A DNA stretch of 64,000 bases from Ursus arctos. Lineage: Eukaryota > Chordata > Mammalia > Carnivora > Ursidae. The stretch lies in the NCBI RefSeq assembly GCF_023065955.2, contig NW_026622875.1, forward strand, positions 11,262,501 to 11,326,500. The letters run 5' to 3'. A program made the position numbers and the translations under genes. Shown piece after piece: positions 35,066-47,526 of the stretch (the stretch's first letter is position 1; every line of letters starts with the position of its first letter). Below the pieces are notes generated by a model. That model made no database searches. It saw only the letters and a program-made list of their open reading frames with translations, and had not been told where the DNA came from.

Positions 35066-37772
35066 ATCAAAGGTCCAGGTCTTCTCCAAGAACCACGACC
35101 TACTGATACTGTGAATTATGAAAAAAGTAAAGTGGATTGTCCATGTTCAAGTCTCCTACTTGATTATAACAGCTAAAAGGCAGAGACCTGGTGTTAAGTG
35201 TCTAAGAATAATTGTGCCACACTAGTGATGCTCAGAAGCACAAGTCATCGCGTTGTTTGTGTCGGTGAAATTCTGACCAAGAAAACTTTTTGAACCTTTG
35301 GGCTGAGGGGCGTTGAGCAGGACAGTAAAATGTTAGCTTGGACATTTGATACACTGCTCTAGAAACAAAAATTTTAATTGACTTACCTCGCGATACTGTA
35401 TGTTACAAATATTTTCCATTCTCATGTTTTTTAAATGTAACTTATGAGGAGTAACATATGTAGGTTCATACTACTAGCTTTCATAGTTGTCTCTCCCCAT
35501 CTCAACTGTTGACGATAAAAGCTGAGCTTCCTACTCTGCCAAATGTATAAAGTAAAGGAACCTGGAACTTAGGGTGCCATTAGTTCTTTTCCAAGAATCT
35601 TGCTCATCTCCTTGTGATGCCTCCACTTTCCTGGTCTAGGTCCTTACCCATGCCTTAGATTTCCAGTTCTACCATGTTTCTCTGTGTAAATTCATGACCT
35701 CAGATCCCACTTGTTGTCCCCTCTGCCCACATGCCATCTTGGGCTCCTATCTGACGTGGAATTGACCTGATTTCTCTCTAAGAAGAAAGTAATTTATCTT
35801 CAGTGACTTCACGTAATGAATAACAGATTATTTGCAACTAAAGGAGAAAAAATCATGGGGCAGTAAGAACTGGTGCATTGGTCATACTTTGTAGTGTGAT
35901 TAAAAGATTAAGGTGTGTTTGACTAAGTAATGGGATATTCCATGAGAAAATTCTGTATTAAAAAGAAGGGATGAGGTAGGAACTACTGAGTTTTACTAAC
36001 TTTGTGTGTGAGGGAGGAGAGGTGGGGAAACTAGATTTATAAGGATCCACGAAGTATGGATCAGTGATCTTCTTCTCAAATCTGAAAAATATATTTTTAA
36101 TAGTTGCTCAGTATAAACCTACATTTTGTAATAGCAATATTTGTTTCACTACAAAATATGAAACTTCTCATGTGTTGTCCAGGTGACTTCTGTCTCCTAG
36201 GTAACATAGAGAAGTAGGAAAATCCCACAGCAGATCAACGTCTGCACCTCAACCTGCTGCCCCGTTTCTCCTTCTCCCGATACCTGTGACAGCATTTCGT
36301 GTGTTACGACCTTTGGTTATATCTGGCTACCTGTGTTAGTTTGTCTAAATAGCTGCCTACATCACCTGGTTAGTTGGGACCAAGTTACTACAAAGTGTTT
36401 AGTAGGCTCTGGAGCCCAAGAGGCCTTATTCTGAAGTCCCCACCAGAACTCCCAGACAGTTTTATAGAGGTGACGGTGGCTTTAGAAGACACTGGCTGTA
36501 CAGGAAGCCAGAAAAATGAACCATCTTTCTGTTAAAATAGGAAAGGCATCAGTTTTCATTTGTTTGTCAAACTCTGCCTCTCTCATTTGGCAGCTTCCTG
36601 CAGGTTCAAATACTTAAGAATGTAGGAAAAAAACAAAAACAAAACCCCAGAACACTAACCACATTGCTAGTCTACTAGAGTCTTCTGAACTGCATAGCAT
36701 ACAAGGCACCCTGTCTCCAGTGCGCTCTTCCGTTCATCGCGGCCTCGGGTTCTGCTTAGTGTCACATCAACTATGTGGGGGAGCCCTGGCTCTCTGCAAG
36801 CTTTGACAGGCAGCCATTCACAGGGCCTCCCGAGATGACTCCGGCTTCTGGATGCAGAAAAGAGTTTTCTGTCAGCAGGGTTCATTTACATTATAACTGA
36901 CAAGGTTTTGGTCTCAGTGTCTTTGTTTTATGCCACGATGTCTGTTCAAATTAACAGTAAGCTCAGTTGTGCTCTTTTGACCAAGGGTCACATTCTCATC
37001 TGGTGACTGACTCTGGATGCATTACAACAAAGGCCATGGCTGTTAATGTGCTGTCGTTTACAAGAGAATATCAGCATCTCCCTTGGGTATAAAAATTATT
37101 CCATTGATTTGTGTTTGTGAGTATTAACTTTACTCCATTTACAGCCTTATCTACATCCCTCTTTTTTTTTTTTTTTTTGTTAGCCCCATGCTCTTGTACA
37201 GAATTTTCAATCTATTAGGACCTGAATGAATACCTATGATTTCTCTAAAAAACAATTCTTTGCAAGTTGGATGGTGATCTGTTTTACCCTACCCAATATG
37301 ACTTGGGAATTACTGTGGCTTCAATTCAGATGGTTTTGATTCTGCCTTGTGAATTAATGACTCTATATGATTCTCTACTTGTATTGTAATTTGTGCCAGC
37401 ATGTGAGTCCGGGTGTATGAGGCCAGATATGTCTAGGAAATTCCTGGGGCCAGTTTAGTTAGGAATGGGGTAGATAGCCATGTGAGTAAACCAATAGTCT
37501 TTGTATATAACTTGATCCACTTGAAAAAGGCCAAATCATTTGCAAACTAACAGAAGAAAATTCTGTTAAAAATCTTTGATTTGTAATTAAAATCTTAAGC
37601 CTAGAAACCTTTTTAGAATTTTAGAACTTTAAAAAATTTTTTTCATTTGTTTCATGTTGTATTAAAATCCTAAAACTGTTAATTTGTTTTTGAGAGCTTT
37701 GTTTTTTAACTTAATAATATTCTGCTCTGAGACATGTTGTCATATTGGCCAAATTTGCAATGTGATATTTCC
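35066..37772. other. Unique noncoding DNA
   Basis: About 36690-36850 is slightly GC-richer with a few CpGs (the minus frame at 36667-36885 lies there) but is far short of a CpG island. A T run occurs at about 37163-37178. No gene is recognised. Confidence 0.5.
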
Positions 37773-37792
37773 TTTTAAAGTGGCCAATTTCT

Positions 37793-38125
<333 letters not shown>

Positions 38126-38142
38126 TAAAGTGGCCAATTTCT

Positions 38143-38180
38143 TTTGTTTCCCAGAGTCCATAGTCTCTCGTGGTTCATTC
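38143..38180 (-). mobile_element. 38-bp L1 3' UTR fragment
   Basis: Identical over 38 bp to 55980-56017 inside the L1 at 55758-56990 ('gtttcccagagtccatagtc' onward). It starts exactly at the right end of the SINE's target duplication and has no further L1 sequence on either side. Confidence 0.75.
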
Positions 38181-38208
38181 TACATATGGGTTCATTCTAC
38201 ATATGGGT
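38172..38208. repeat. 17-bp tandem duplication
   Basis: GGTTCATTCTACATATG occurs at 38172-38188 and 38189-38205, with four extra bases. It overlaps the end of the 38-bp L1 match. Confidence 0.95.
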
Positions 38209-38213
38209 TAAAC

Positions 38214-38234
38214 ACATACACACACACATATAAA

Positions 38235-38272
<38 letters not shown>
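38214..38272. repeat. Compound (CA)n/(CT)n/(TA)n microsatellite
   Basis: A short CA run, then 'aaat', then (CT)n and (TA)n. Confidence 0.9.
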
Positions 38273-39158
38273 ATCATATCTAGAGCAAAGCTTATGGTTC
38301 AGAAAGAGCCTCTGTTTTACTCATGGCCATTATAGTAAATGACTCTTTCAGCCAAAATTTGGTAAGTCTTTTAGCTTACATCAAAGAGACTGATTCAGTT
38401 ACTACATTTGCATGGTTACTATGGTTAAAGAACTTTTTTTCCTACTTGGAAAAACTAGGCAACATACTTCAACATTACTTGAGTTGGGTATAGCTGTGAC
38501 CCTCAATAAATGATAACCAGAAGTGATGTGTTCCATTTGTGCACTATGAAGAAGCCACGATGCTTTTCCTTTCTTTCCTCTTCTAGCAGATGGTAAAGCC
38601 CTGGAGTTTGTAGAGCCACAAAATGGAAAGAATTTGGTTATCTGTGAGTAGGGGAGAGCCATCTTTGTCAACCAGCTGCACCATCTTGGATGGTTAGATG
38701 GATGAGAAATAATTTTCTATTCTGTTTTAACTATTATGTATTTGAGTATGTCCCATATGCCTGGCATTTATATGTATGTTTTCTTAATCTTCCGGTAGAG
38801 TTGTGATGACGTAAGTATTATTATTCCAAGTTTCTGGATGACTGGAGATTGCCCGTGGTTATAGCACAACTAAGCATGTGCACTGGACTCTTACTATGGC
38901 TCATAACAACTCTAGGATACCACAAACCTTTGGGAATTTTTAACTTTTCTATATTTAGAATCCTTCTTAATCTGTTTAAAACTTTCATTAACTGACTGGA
39001 TTTTGCTTGACCAAGTGACTTCCTTTAGCAGAAATGAATAAATAAGGTTCTAATCAACATTATTAGGAAGTTCTAAAGTTATGTAGTCTTCAAACTTGCT
39101 TCTTTGTATTCCACAGAATCTTCAATGTTTGAGGGTGTCCATCAAAGGGCATATGTTG
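38273..39158. other. Unique noncoding DNA
   Basis: Nothing recognised; the minus frame at 38402-38671 has no motif. Confidence 0.5.
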
Positions 39159-39341
39159 GGGGCACCCGGGTAGCTCAGTTGGTTAAGCATCTGACTCTTG
39201 ATTTCAGCCCAGGACATGATCTCTGGGTCGTGAGTTGGGGCTCTGAGTTGGGACTCCACCTAGAGTCTCCTTGTCCTTCTCCTTCGTGCTCACCCCCGAC
39301 AATGCGCTCATACACGTGTTCTCTCTTTCTCAAAATAAATA
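39159..39341 (+). mobile_element. SINEC, old and diverged
   Basis: It begins GGGGCACCCGGGTAGCTCAG; 'ttggttaagcatctgactct' and 'aaaataaat' near 39340 mark the body and tail. The number of substitutions and absence of a clear target duplication suggest an older insertion. Frames at 39104-39382 are SINE. Confidence 0.9.
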
Positions 39342-41014
39342 TGCCCTGCCCCATCCCCACACCCACCCCCCCTTTTTTTTAAAGATTTAAAGATTTTAAC
39401 TAAATTTCTTTTGTTCTGGTCATATCCAAACTATGACTATGAAAGTACTAAGTTTAGTCAAGTTTGATGAGTGAGGATAATAGAATTTTTTTTTTTTTTT
39501 TGTATGAATCATCAGGAAGTCATCTTAAGTCTACTTATAACATTTAGGGAGGCATGTTGAGTTTGTTTTATGTACATGCTGAATTACCGTATATTACATG
39601 TTGTGTGGACCGCTACAGTATCTGCCTACCTAATGACCATTTTATTTTCTTCTAACAACATACTTTTGCTGTGGGGAAAATCTCCTTCCTCGTTTCTCAG
39701 TTCATGTGTGTGTTTGAGCTGCTCTTCCCTAGACCTCATGAGCTGGTGGTTAAGGGCTCATACTTTAAGTCTGGCTGTTCATTGTTTTCCATTTCATGGA
39801 TTCTGGTGGTGAGTGGTACAGAAAGAGCCAGGGATCTTGATTGATCCAATACAATCTGGGATTTTTGTTGACAGTACTGGGTGGAAGATGATCTCTTTAA
39901 GCCAGGTTATAAGCCTATAGCTCCTGGGGGCTCCCGTGTAAAGAGTGTTGGCCTGCGAGTGGCCGGTGTGTGAGTGGTTGGTATGGAGGGGATGGGAGAG
40001 AAGTTGACCAGAGAGAGATTGAACCCTGGTGACAACATCTGCACCCTTGCCTGAAACTAAGGGTCCTGTCTCCAGACCAGTCAGTGTGCCTTACCATTCG
40101 TTGTGAATTGGATTCCTGTTACTTGTGAATGAACTCTTGTTAGTTATTTCATAAATATATATAAAGAGTGAAAGGAAGATAAGCAAATGCTGTATAAATC
40201 ATCCTGTTTCATATGCCATAATCCTATTTCTAAGCACTTATCATAAATATTTTAATTTGTGCCAAATAACTTCCCCAAAGGAGATGGAAGGATTTATGAA
40301 AGCTAGAAATAGTCCAACAGGATTTTAGAGAGATTTTTAAATAGCAACTCTTGACTCTGTTCATGTCTAATTATCAGGGAGTTCTTCTGCAGAACTTTTT
40401 TTTTTTTAATCTGATTTTACCTCCACTTTAAAAATCTATGTAATACATCACATGTGCATAACCCATAATTCTACAACCATTGATTTAGGTAGCAAAATAC
40501 TTAAATCTTTCTGAAAAAAATGCAGGAATCATAAAAGATTTTTCCAGAATAAGTTGACAATAATTTCACAGAGAAGTATCTACTAAAAAAACTGTATTTT
40601 TGAATATCCCTGGATAGACTCCAATATCCAACACATCACTGAAGAAATAAAAAGAAAACCAATCCCTTCTGGGTGTTTGAAAATGCTTAATAGTTTTAAG
40701 CCAACTTTATTTTATTCAAACAAAAATGTTGACTGTAGGCATGAATTTGATAATTGTTTAACCATTTTAGAGACTTAGAAAAAAACTGTAGAAATCAGCA
40801 TTGCCATTGCATATTTTCACTCTAGGTGAAAAGTATATGAAACAATATTTTCATAAGTTGCTGTAAGCTTGTAATACTTGTGAAAAATGGCATTAAATAT
40901 AACTCTTAAAATCTAGTTTAGGTTAATCCTAATTAAATATGAAGAACTTTTGTAGGGCTCACAGAGATTAGAGATGAAAGATAGGAAGAGAGGTTTATAT
41001 TTAAAAATACAGAA
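39342..41014. other. Noncoding DNA, possible unclassified repeat
   Basis: T runs occur near 39488-39501 and 40400-40410. About 39790-40110 ('aagccaggttataagcctat', 'agagagagattgaaccctgg') has an LTR- or transposon-like flavour, but I cannot name it. The rest is AT-rich and unassigned. No gene. Confidence 0.45.
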
Positions 41015-41209
41015 TACATGGGTGGCTCAGTTGATTAAGTGTCCAATTCTTGATTTTGGCTCAGGTCATGGTCTCGGGGTCATAGGATCCAGCCTCGCAT
41101 CAGGCTCCACACTCAGCGGGGAGTCAGATTCTCCTTCTCCCTCTTCCACTGCCTCTGCCTCTCCCCTTGCTCACTCTCTTTCTCTAAAATAAATATTTTT
41201 AAAAATTAA
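41015..41209 (+). mobile_element. SINEC, old, 5' end damaged
   Basis: The first bases are degraded ('acatgggtggctcag' for 'gcacctgggtggctcag'). The body 'ttgattttggctcaggtcat' and 'tctctaaaataaatattttt' follow. The frame at 40974-41192 is SINE. Confidence 0.88.
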
Positions 41210-41419
41210 TATATATATAGAGAGAATACGATTTTATTTGGAAAAAAATCCGACCTCCCAACTATGATTCTGTGTCTTAGGATAGCCAACATCTGAATAT
41301 CGTTAAGTTAAAGTGGCCATAACTTTTATTTTCTGTATATATATAATCTTCCATTATATCAATATAATGCATAGATTTCTACAGTAGAAGATTTTAGAAT
41401 TACACAAACATATATTTTA

Positions 41420-41860
41420 GGTCAATCCATAAAAAGTCAAGCATACAGCTGATTTAATCAAGCTTTAAGGAGTAGCAAGGAGTCAAAATTCACTCAAAAT
41501 AAGCTTCAGTGGAAGAGCTTAACAGCATATTCATATCCAGCTGAAGATAGAATTACTGAACTGGAAAATAAATCAGAATAAAGTACCCTAAATGCAACAC
41601 AGAAGAGATAGCAATGATATCACAAAACACAAAAGATAGAGTAAGAAGATCTAATATACATTTAAGTAGAACTTAAGAAGAAAAAGTGTGGCAAAGGAGA
41701 TATTTGAAAATGGAATACCTGAGGGTATTCCAAAACTGATGAAATACACTAACCAAAAGATTCAAAAAGACCAGTAAGTCCCTAGCAATATTTTTTTAAA
41801 AAATCTAAACCAAGACAGTAAAAATGTAAAACAAAGAATTGAACTTCAAGGTGGCCTGAG
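41420..41860 (+). mobile_element. L1 ORF1-region remnant
   Basis: A-rich, with 'gaagatagaattactgaact', 'agatagagtaagaagatcta', 'atatttgaaaatggaatacc' and 'ttccaaaactgatgaaat'. This word order follows L1M/HAL1-type ORF1 on the plus strand. It is full of stops and has no surviving frame. Confidence 0.6.
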
Positions 41861-43096
41861 GAAAGGGTATTCTGGGTTAAATTACCCCAAGACATCCATG
41901 TCCTATGATCTTCCAGCCAATACTCTTACACTTCCTAATTTCTAAGATTGGCCATTTTCAGGTAATGCTAATAATACTCTAGAATAACATAGACTGAGTC
42001 TAGGCTTCCTTCATGGGATAATCCATCAGATATTTAAAGACTATAATTGCTTGCCCACCATATTTTGTAAACCTTCAGATTCTATAACTATCTTATAAAT
42101 GGCACAGATTTACAGGTTTGCACCAATATGTCACTGTCTTTAAGTTGAATATTCTGTCTTGATAGCCCCCAGCACAGAACACCAGCTTCTTGGTAAGGTC
42201 CGATTAGGGCAGAGTACAGAGAGGAGATTATCTTCTTTGCTCTTACCACTCCATTTCTATGCAGTCACCTTGAAAGGTTGGCTGTTTTGTGGTAACCACA
42301 TCACACTTGTCATACTTCTCAAACTTGGGTCATAGACACTGAAGGATCATAAGTAGTTTCCAGATAGGCTACTAAGTCCTACCTTCTGGCCTTTAGTTAT
42401 CTTTGGGGACACAAGAAACTTCTGATTTTCGGTTTCCTGAAACAAATGAAATAATTATTTTCACAACAGATCTAAAGACTGTAACTCAGTGTCTGGCTTA
42501 TAAAAAGTATTTAGTATATAGGCCTTATTACTGATTAAATTTCTCTTCCTGTCATTCTGCAGAGTGACTTTCATAATGCCATTTCACTACCATGTGATGG
42601 GTAATATCATCTTAACATATGGGGGAAGTACATCTCATAATGGCTGAAGGAATATACCCAGTAAAAGATCTGAATTGATGGTCCTACCAAACCCCTTTTA
42701 AAATCTTTTCTGATACAACCCATTAGCTATTCCTTTCAATGTTGTAGTGAATTTATTTGATAAAAGATTTCAAAATTCTTGTCCAAGTTAGCAGATAAAA
42801 TTACTTTTACAAACCCCCAAATCAGTGGTAAGACCCATATTTAGACACTATCCCCAAATCTTCCATTGTGCTACTACACACGGCAATGAATTCTTCTGGG
42901 TTTAAGCATATCATACTGCTATATGAGGGGATGTCAACATGTAAAGCACAGCTGAACCTGAGCAAAGCATCTACCAGAAGTATGTCACAGTGTTCTTGTT
43001 GATAACCTATAATACTTTAACATCTCTGGGATCAAGCTTACTAGTTGATAGTTTAAAAAAGTTTACTCTTCTCCAAGAGAGATTACAGCAATTTTT
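41861..43096. other. Unique noncoding DNA
   Basis: No repeat or gene is recognised. Confidence 0.5.
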
Positions 43097-43112
43097 AAAG
43101 ATCAGCATTTTC

Positions 43113-43316
43113 GGGGCACCTGGGTGGCACAGCGGTTAAGTGTCTGCCTTCGGTTCAGGGCATGATCCCGGCGTTATGGGATCGAGCCCCACATCAGGCT
43201 CCTCCGCTAGGAGCCTGCTTCTTCCTCTCCCACTCCCCCTGCTTGTGTTCCCTCCCTCGCTGGCTGTCTCTATCTCTGTTGAATAAATAAATAAAATCTT
43301 AAAAAAAAAAAAAAAA
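43113..43316 (+). mobile_element. SINEC, young, full length
   Basis: It begins GGGGCACCTGGGTGGCACAG and ends AATAAATAAATAAAATCTT plus poly-A. A perfect 16-bp target duplication, AAAGATCAGCATTTTC, lies at 43097-43112 and 43315-43330. The minus frame at 43136-43366 is antisense SINE. Confidence 0.96.
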
Positions 43317-43330
43317 AGATCAGCATTTTC

Positions 43331-45329
43331 AAATGAATGCAAAATTTGAGGCAATATCATGGCCAAAGATAGGTCCTTTAAATTGGTGGGTCGCCATCAC
43401 TCAAAATGCACTAGCCTTTTTTAGAGCAACTAGCTAAAACTGTAATGATATATCAAACTAAAGGAAGATAGAATTTTCAAAGTTAGTGTTTTTAGTATGT
43501 CTCAAAACTTGACCTTATAGAAAGAGATCAATTGAATTTTTACTTGGTTTTAATATTAAGACGGTTTGATAGTTAATAAGCCAAAGGTCACAACCTATTA
43601 AAAAAGGGGATTCTATAATTAATACCTATCCCTCAATATCACAAAGTTTTGAGTAGACTGTCACGTGGTAAGACATGTCCATTTTCAATGTTCATTTTTG
43701 AAATACAGCTGACACCCAAAACAGGCATGCTTGACCTTGTTTTAAATTTCTAATCTCTACCACTAATTAGACTAAAAGAGAATTGTCTGTATATCAAGGA
43801 TTCCAATTTGTGTGGTAACTTTGTGGAATAGATATAAATGTCACCCAGGCAACTGTTTTGCAGGGAATTCACAAAAGAGGGGAAAAGCTTGATAATAACA
43901 AGAGGGGCTTATTTTATAGTCAGAGAAAGGCAATGCTTCCTGAAGTGACTTAGTGTTGTTAAATATTTCTAGGTGAAGAACAGTGAGGAAAGGAGCAAAG
44001 GAGTGAGAGGAAGGAAGAGGTTTTTCTGAGTTAGGAGATCTATATCTGTAACAAAGAAAAAAAAACAAGAATGGTCATTATTCTACCCCCTTAGTTTCCA
44101 CTGGGACCAAATAAATGCATGTAAGGCATTCAGAATAGAATAGAAAAACTCCAGGAACATTCTTCCATGGAAGAGCAGCAAGGGGAGACTGCATCAGAAA
44201 TCCTTTTTTACATTAGAGTGACTGGTCATCCTAGTTCCCTTTATTTTACCTCAGGAAGAATCTGTAGATAGAGACTATATTCTTTAAAGGTTTAGTTTTA
44301 TGTAACTTGTTGCCTTTTATAATGAGTCATTTATGAAACAGATTTCAGTAAGATTTATTTCTACTGTAATAAATGATATCCATGAATGTAACCTTTAGTT
44401 TGGACCTAGACAATACTGATGTTTTTTCTGAGGACCCAAATCTTCGTTTGTCCTTTAAGTTATGACATAATGTCAAGCTTCCGTTATCGTGTAGAGTTGC
44501 TGAATGCCTCAAGGTTTCCCTTGCTTGCCTTCTGTTTGATATCAGTCTCCTAATACACACTTGCAAAACCCCAGTTAAACTCTGGCACTTTCACATACAT
44601 TCAGTCTTGAAACTCATTTCCCCCTCAACTTGGCAGCAAGAAAGTCTGAGGTGAGAAATGGATGAAAAGGGCACTGAAAAATACTACTTAGATCATTGCC
44701 AGTTCACGGTGATTACCTATAAACCAGCCTTTGAAATGTCATAGATTCCTCCTAGTCTCTTTGAACTTCCCTCAAAACTTTAGAGAATATGATATGACAC
44801 ACTTTCCTGCTGGATTTAGAAAACACTGCTAAAAATTCACAAAAATTACTTTTTCTACAAGCAGATACACTGCAAAGATGATTTTTAATGGAAAAATATA
44901 ATTTTTATTACTTCTTAAAAGTTAAACCACAATTACAAACTATGTAAACATTTGCCTAAGGAAAGGAATGGAGAAGCTGTCATCTGGAAAAAGCAGTTTT
45001 TCTTGTCTAAATATGAAACATTATTGATACAAATAATAACCATCTTACACATCGTGCCAAGAAACAAAATCTAAATTGGTATAGCTCATTCCTTTGTATC
45101 TTGAGGAGGGTAGACTTTGAATATGCACGGCTATTATACTTTACAAGACTTGTTTAATAAAGTTACTTCAAATCAAGAGTGTATCTGTTTCATAATACAG
45201 GAAGAATTACCTCTGTTACAAAGAATAAACTTCAAAATTCTTAAGCAAAACATTCCGGGAAAGATGCACAGTTCTTCACTTTTCTGAGCAGATTACACAC
45301 ATTCATCTTGAGTTTCCTGTACTCTATGG
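43331..45329. other. Unique noncoding DNA
   Basis: No repeat or gene is recognised. The frames at 43841-44068 and 44345-44566 show no domain. Confidence 0.5.
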
Positions 45330-45640
45330 AATTATTTTAAAAAATGAAGTTCCTAAAACCCATAACCATCACCTCAGCTTTTTCAGTAGATAAGAATATG
45401 TGTTACTATTTGGCCTGGCACTCGTGTGGGCTTATCTGCGCCGTTGTTACAGAAAGAGGAAAAATATTGCTATCAAACTTCATTAGTCTTGTTCAAAATC
45501 ATCTGCAATTAGCGGCTATGAGATATTATGAAAATGATCTCCAGCAGCATTTGAGGCATGTATTACTGGGGGGAAAAGGCTTAAATATTACACTGGTAAT
45601 AAGATTTATAAATCAGTTTTAATTTTGAGTTTCATCTTAA
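45330..45640. other. Candidate conserved noncoding element
   Basis: Non-repetitive stretch with balanced base use compared with its AT-rich surroundings. It contains possible transcription-factor words: CTTATCTG (GATA-type) at 45431-45438, 'agataag' near 45388, and GCAATTAGC (homeodomain-type) at 45505-45513. The 92-codon frame at 45344-45622 has no recognisable domain and I do not call it a gene. The idea of an enhancer is inference from appearance only. Confidence 0.3.
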
Positions 45641-46504
45641 TTGTTAACAGCCTCAAAAATAAGTTTGGCTTCTGGCCCTTGATATTTTAGCAAGTTGTTA
45701 AACTGTTCCACTATATTATTCTTCTATTCCATTGGCTAAATGATGAGACTGGGGAAGATACGTAGTTATCAGAATGATTTCCAATCTATTTTCGCTTTCT
45801 CACCTCTGCTACTCTATAAATCTGATGGCTGTGGCAGGTTAATGGTGTAAGACAGTAGTTATTAAAAGCTGATGTCTGAATTGTTATTTATGAAGCCTTC
45901 TTATTCAGATGTTGAATTAATAATGTTTTTCCAAAAGTAATATATCAAAATTAGACTATCTAGAATGGAAATGAAGAATTTATAATTAAGATTTTTTTAA
46001 GGATTTGCCAATAAACTAATCATAGGCTTAGTGATGGAGATAAGTTTAATTGAAAAAGTGTGTAGTAGGTGATTTTATCATTGATTTCTGCATTAATGAC
46101 TTCCAGAAGAAATTTAGTGGACATTATCAAATGCCTCTTCTGTTGATAAGTTTGTTTATTCAATACATACGAAGGAGAAATTGAAATGAAGATGATATCA
46201 TTTTTGAACACTACTGGGAGTCAGAGGACCTGGATTGTACTGACTTTGCAAACATTTACTGCCTCTCTAACTCTTTTCAAGTTTTTGTTTTTTTTTTTAA
46301 ATTATTACTTGTGAATGCCCGTCAGTTCTGATTGTCCTACATTCTCATGGTAAGCACATTTGTTCTGTTTAGCTGTATACCAGTCTCACTTCTGAGCTTC
46401 AGCTCAGTCAACCAAACAACTACAGTTATGTTGACGTGAGTTAGAATGGTCAAAATGAAGGCCACTTCAAGGCTTCAGCTACCTAGTGAAGTTAAAATGT
46501 TCGA
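45641..46504. other. Unique noncoding DNA
   Basis: AT-rich, with a T run near 46289-46298. No gene is recognised. Confidence 0.5.
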
Positions 46505-46670
46505 AGAATAAAGTATCCAGGATAGTAGAGCAAAGTATCTAAGATCTTAGGCTCCAGAAACAGGACATGATTCAAATCCCGAAGCACCTTCTTTCAAACT
46601 AAGCAAACATGGGGTCTTAGAGTCTCAGTTTCCTCTTCTTTGAGAGGATGTATGGTGATATTAAAAATAG
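46505..46670 (+). repeat. MIR remnant
   Basis: 'tcttaggctccagaaacagg', 'gattcaaatcccgaagcacc', 'catggggtcttagagtctca' and 'gtttcctcttctttgagagg' follow MIR on the plus strand. Confidence 0.65.
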
Positions 46671-46714
46671 AAACGACTAACAGAGACTGGTGGTTATTGA
46701 TGTAGGAAAGACAA

Positions 46715-47298
46715 TGTTAGGGTTCGAAGCCTACAGTCAAGAACGAATTCTTGAGACATCTTTGGTGCAAAAGGGTGATTTTATTAAAGCATGGGGACAG
46801 GACCCATGGGCAGAAAGAGCTGCACTGGGGTCATGAGGAGTGGCCCATTATATACTTTCAGGTTGGGAGGGGGTTGGGGATAGCCTAAAAAAATGAGCAA
46901 TTCTAAGGAATTTTGGAAGCAAGATTTCCAGGACCTTGAGGGGGCTAGCTGTTGTTGGGAAAAGGTCATTTCCATCTAATAAAACCTTAGTCATGAGACC
47001 CTTCAGATGTATATGGGTGGGAGTGTGCTTGGGGGATGATTACCAACACATATCTTGGGGGAGGGGGGGTGGTTAGAGATAAAGGAAGTTTCCAAAGGAA
47101 TTTTTATGTTTAAGTAGACTTGCAGGATCCTGGGGTGGGAGTGCTCAGGCTAGGATTGCCTTTTGCCCTTAGCAAAGTATTAACATCCAGGCAGTTGAGT
47201 CCCTAGAAGAACGTCACTCTGCCTGTTTCAAGGACTTGTCGATGGGCAGTAGGTAGTAAGGAAATTTAATAATTTTTCTTTTGCTTTTGTTTGCCACA
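46715..47298 (-). mobile_element. Solo LTR of a class I-type endogenous retrovirus
   Basis: Read on the minus strand this has LTR order: TG at the far end (47297-47298), a TATA-like 'tatataat' (46847-46854), an AATAAA signal (46780-46785) about 67 bases downstream, a U5-like stretch ('caccaaagatgtctcaagaa'), and a CA end at 46715-46716. I see no gag, pol or env sequence next to it, so the internal part has been lost, most simply by LTR-LTR recombination. I could not confirm a flanking duplication ('acaa' versus 'tcag'), so the ends may be off by a few bases. Class I assignment is by appearance. Confidence 0.7.
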
Positions 47299-47316
47299 TC
47301 AGTTATGATGTGGCAG
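47293..47316. repeat. 9-bp inverted repeat at LTR edge
   Basis: GCCACATCA at 47293-47301 is matched by its reverse complement TGATGTGGC a few bases downstream. The hairpin straddles the outer LTR boundary, so part of it may be coincidental. Confidence 0.7.
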
Positions 47317-47526
47317 GCACTCTGCTAAATTCCTTATCCATTAAAGCACTTCCCAAAGGCCTGTTGGGAAGAGTTAAATGGAGAATGAACACAGAGCACA
47401 GAGGGGGCACTTGATAAATAAGTTTTTCTACTATTGCTACTATTGTAGTTGGTGATGCTGCTGCTGTTCTTCCTCCTCCTCTTCCTCTAGATAATAGCTC
47501 TAACCTGAAATACCCTTCTCCATAGA
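47299..47526. other. Noncoding linker, partly MIR-like
   Basis: About 47310-47440 ('gcaggcactctgctaaattc') could be part of an old SINE or LINE. A (GCT)(TCC)-rich stretch lies at 47455-47490. Confidence 0.4.

Noticed and set aside
36690..36850. Possible CpG island or promoter
   Set aside because: Only a handful of CpGs and ordinary composition outside a short stretch.
45344..45622. 92-codon plus-strand frame as a small gene
   Set aside because: No recognisable domain, codon pattern or neighbouring exon; the interval fits better as possible noncoding regulatory DNA.
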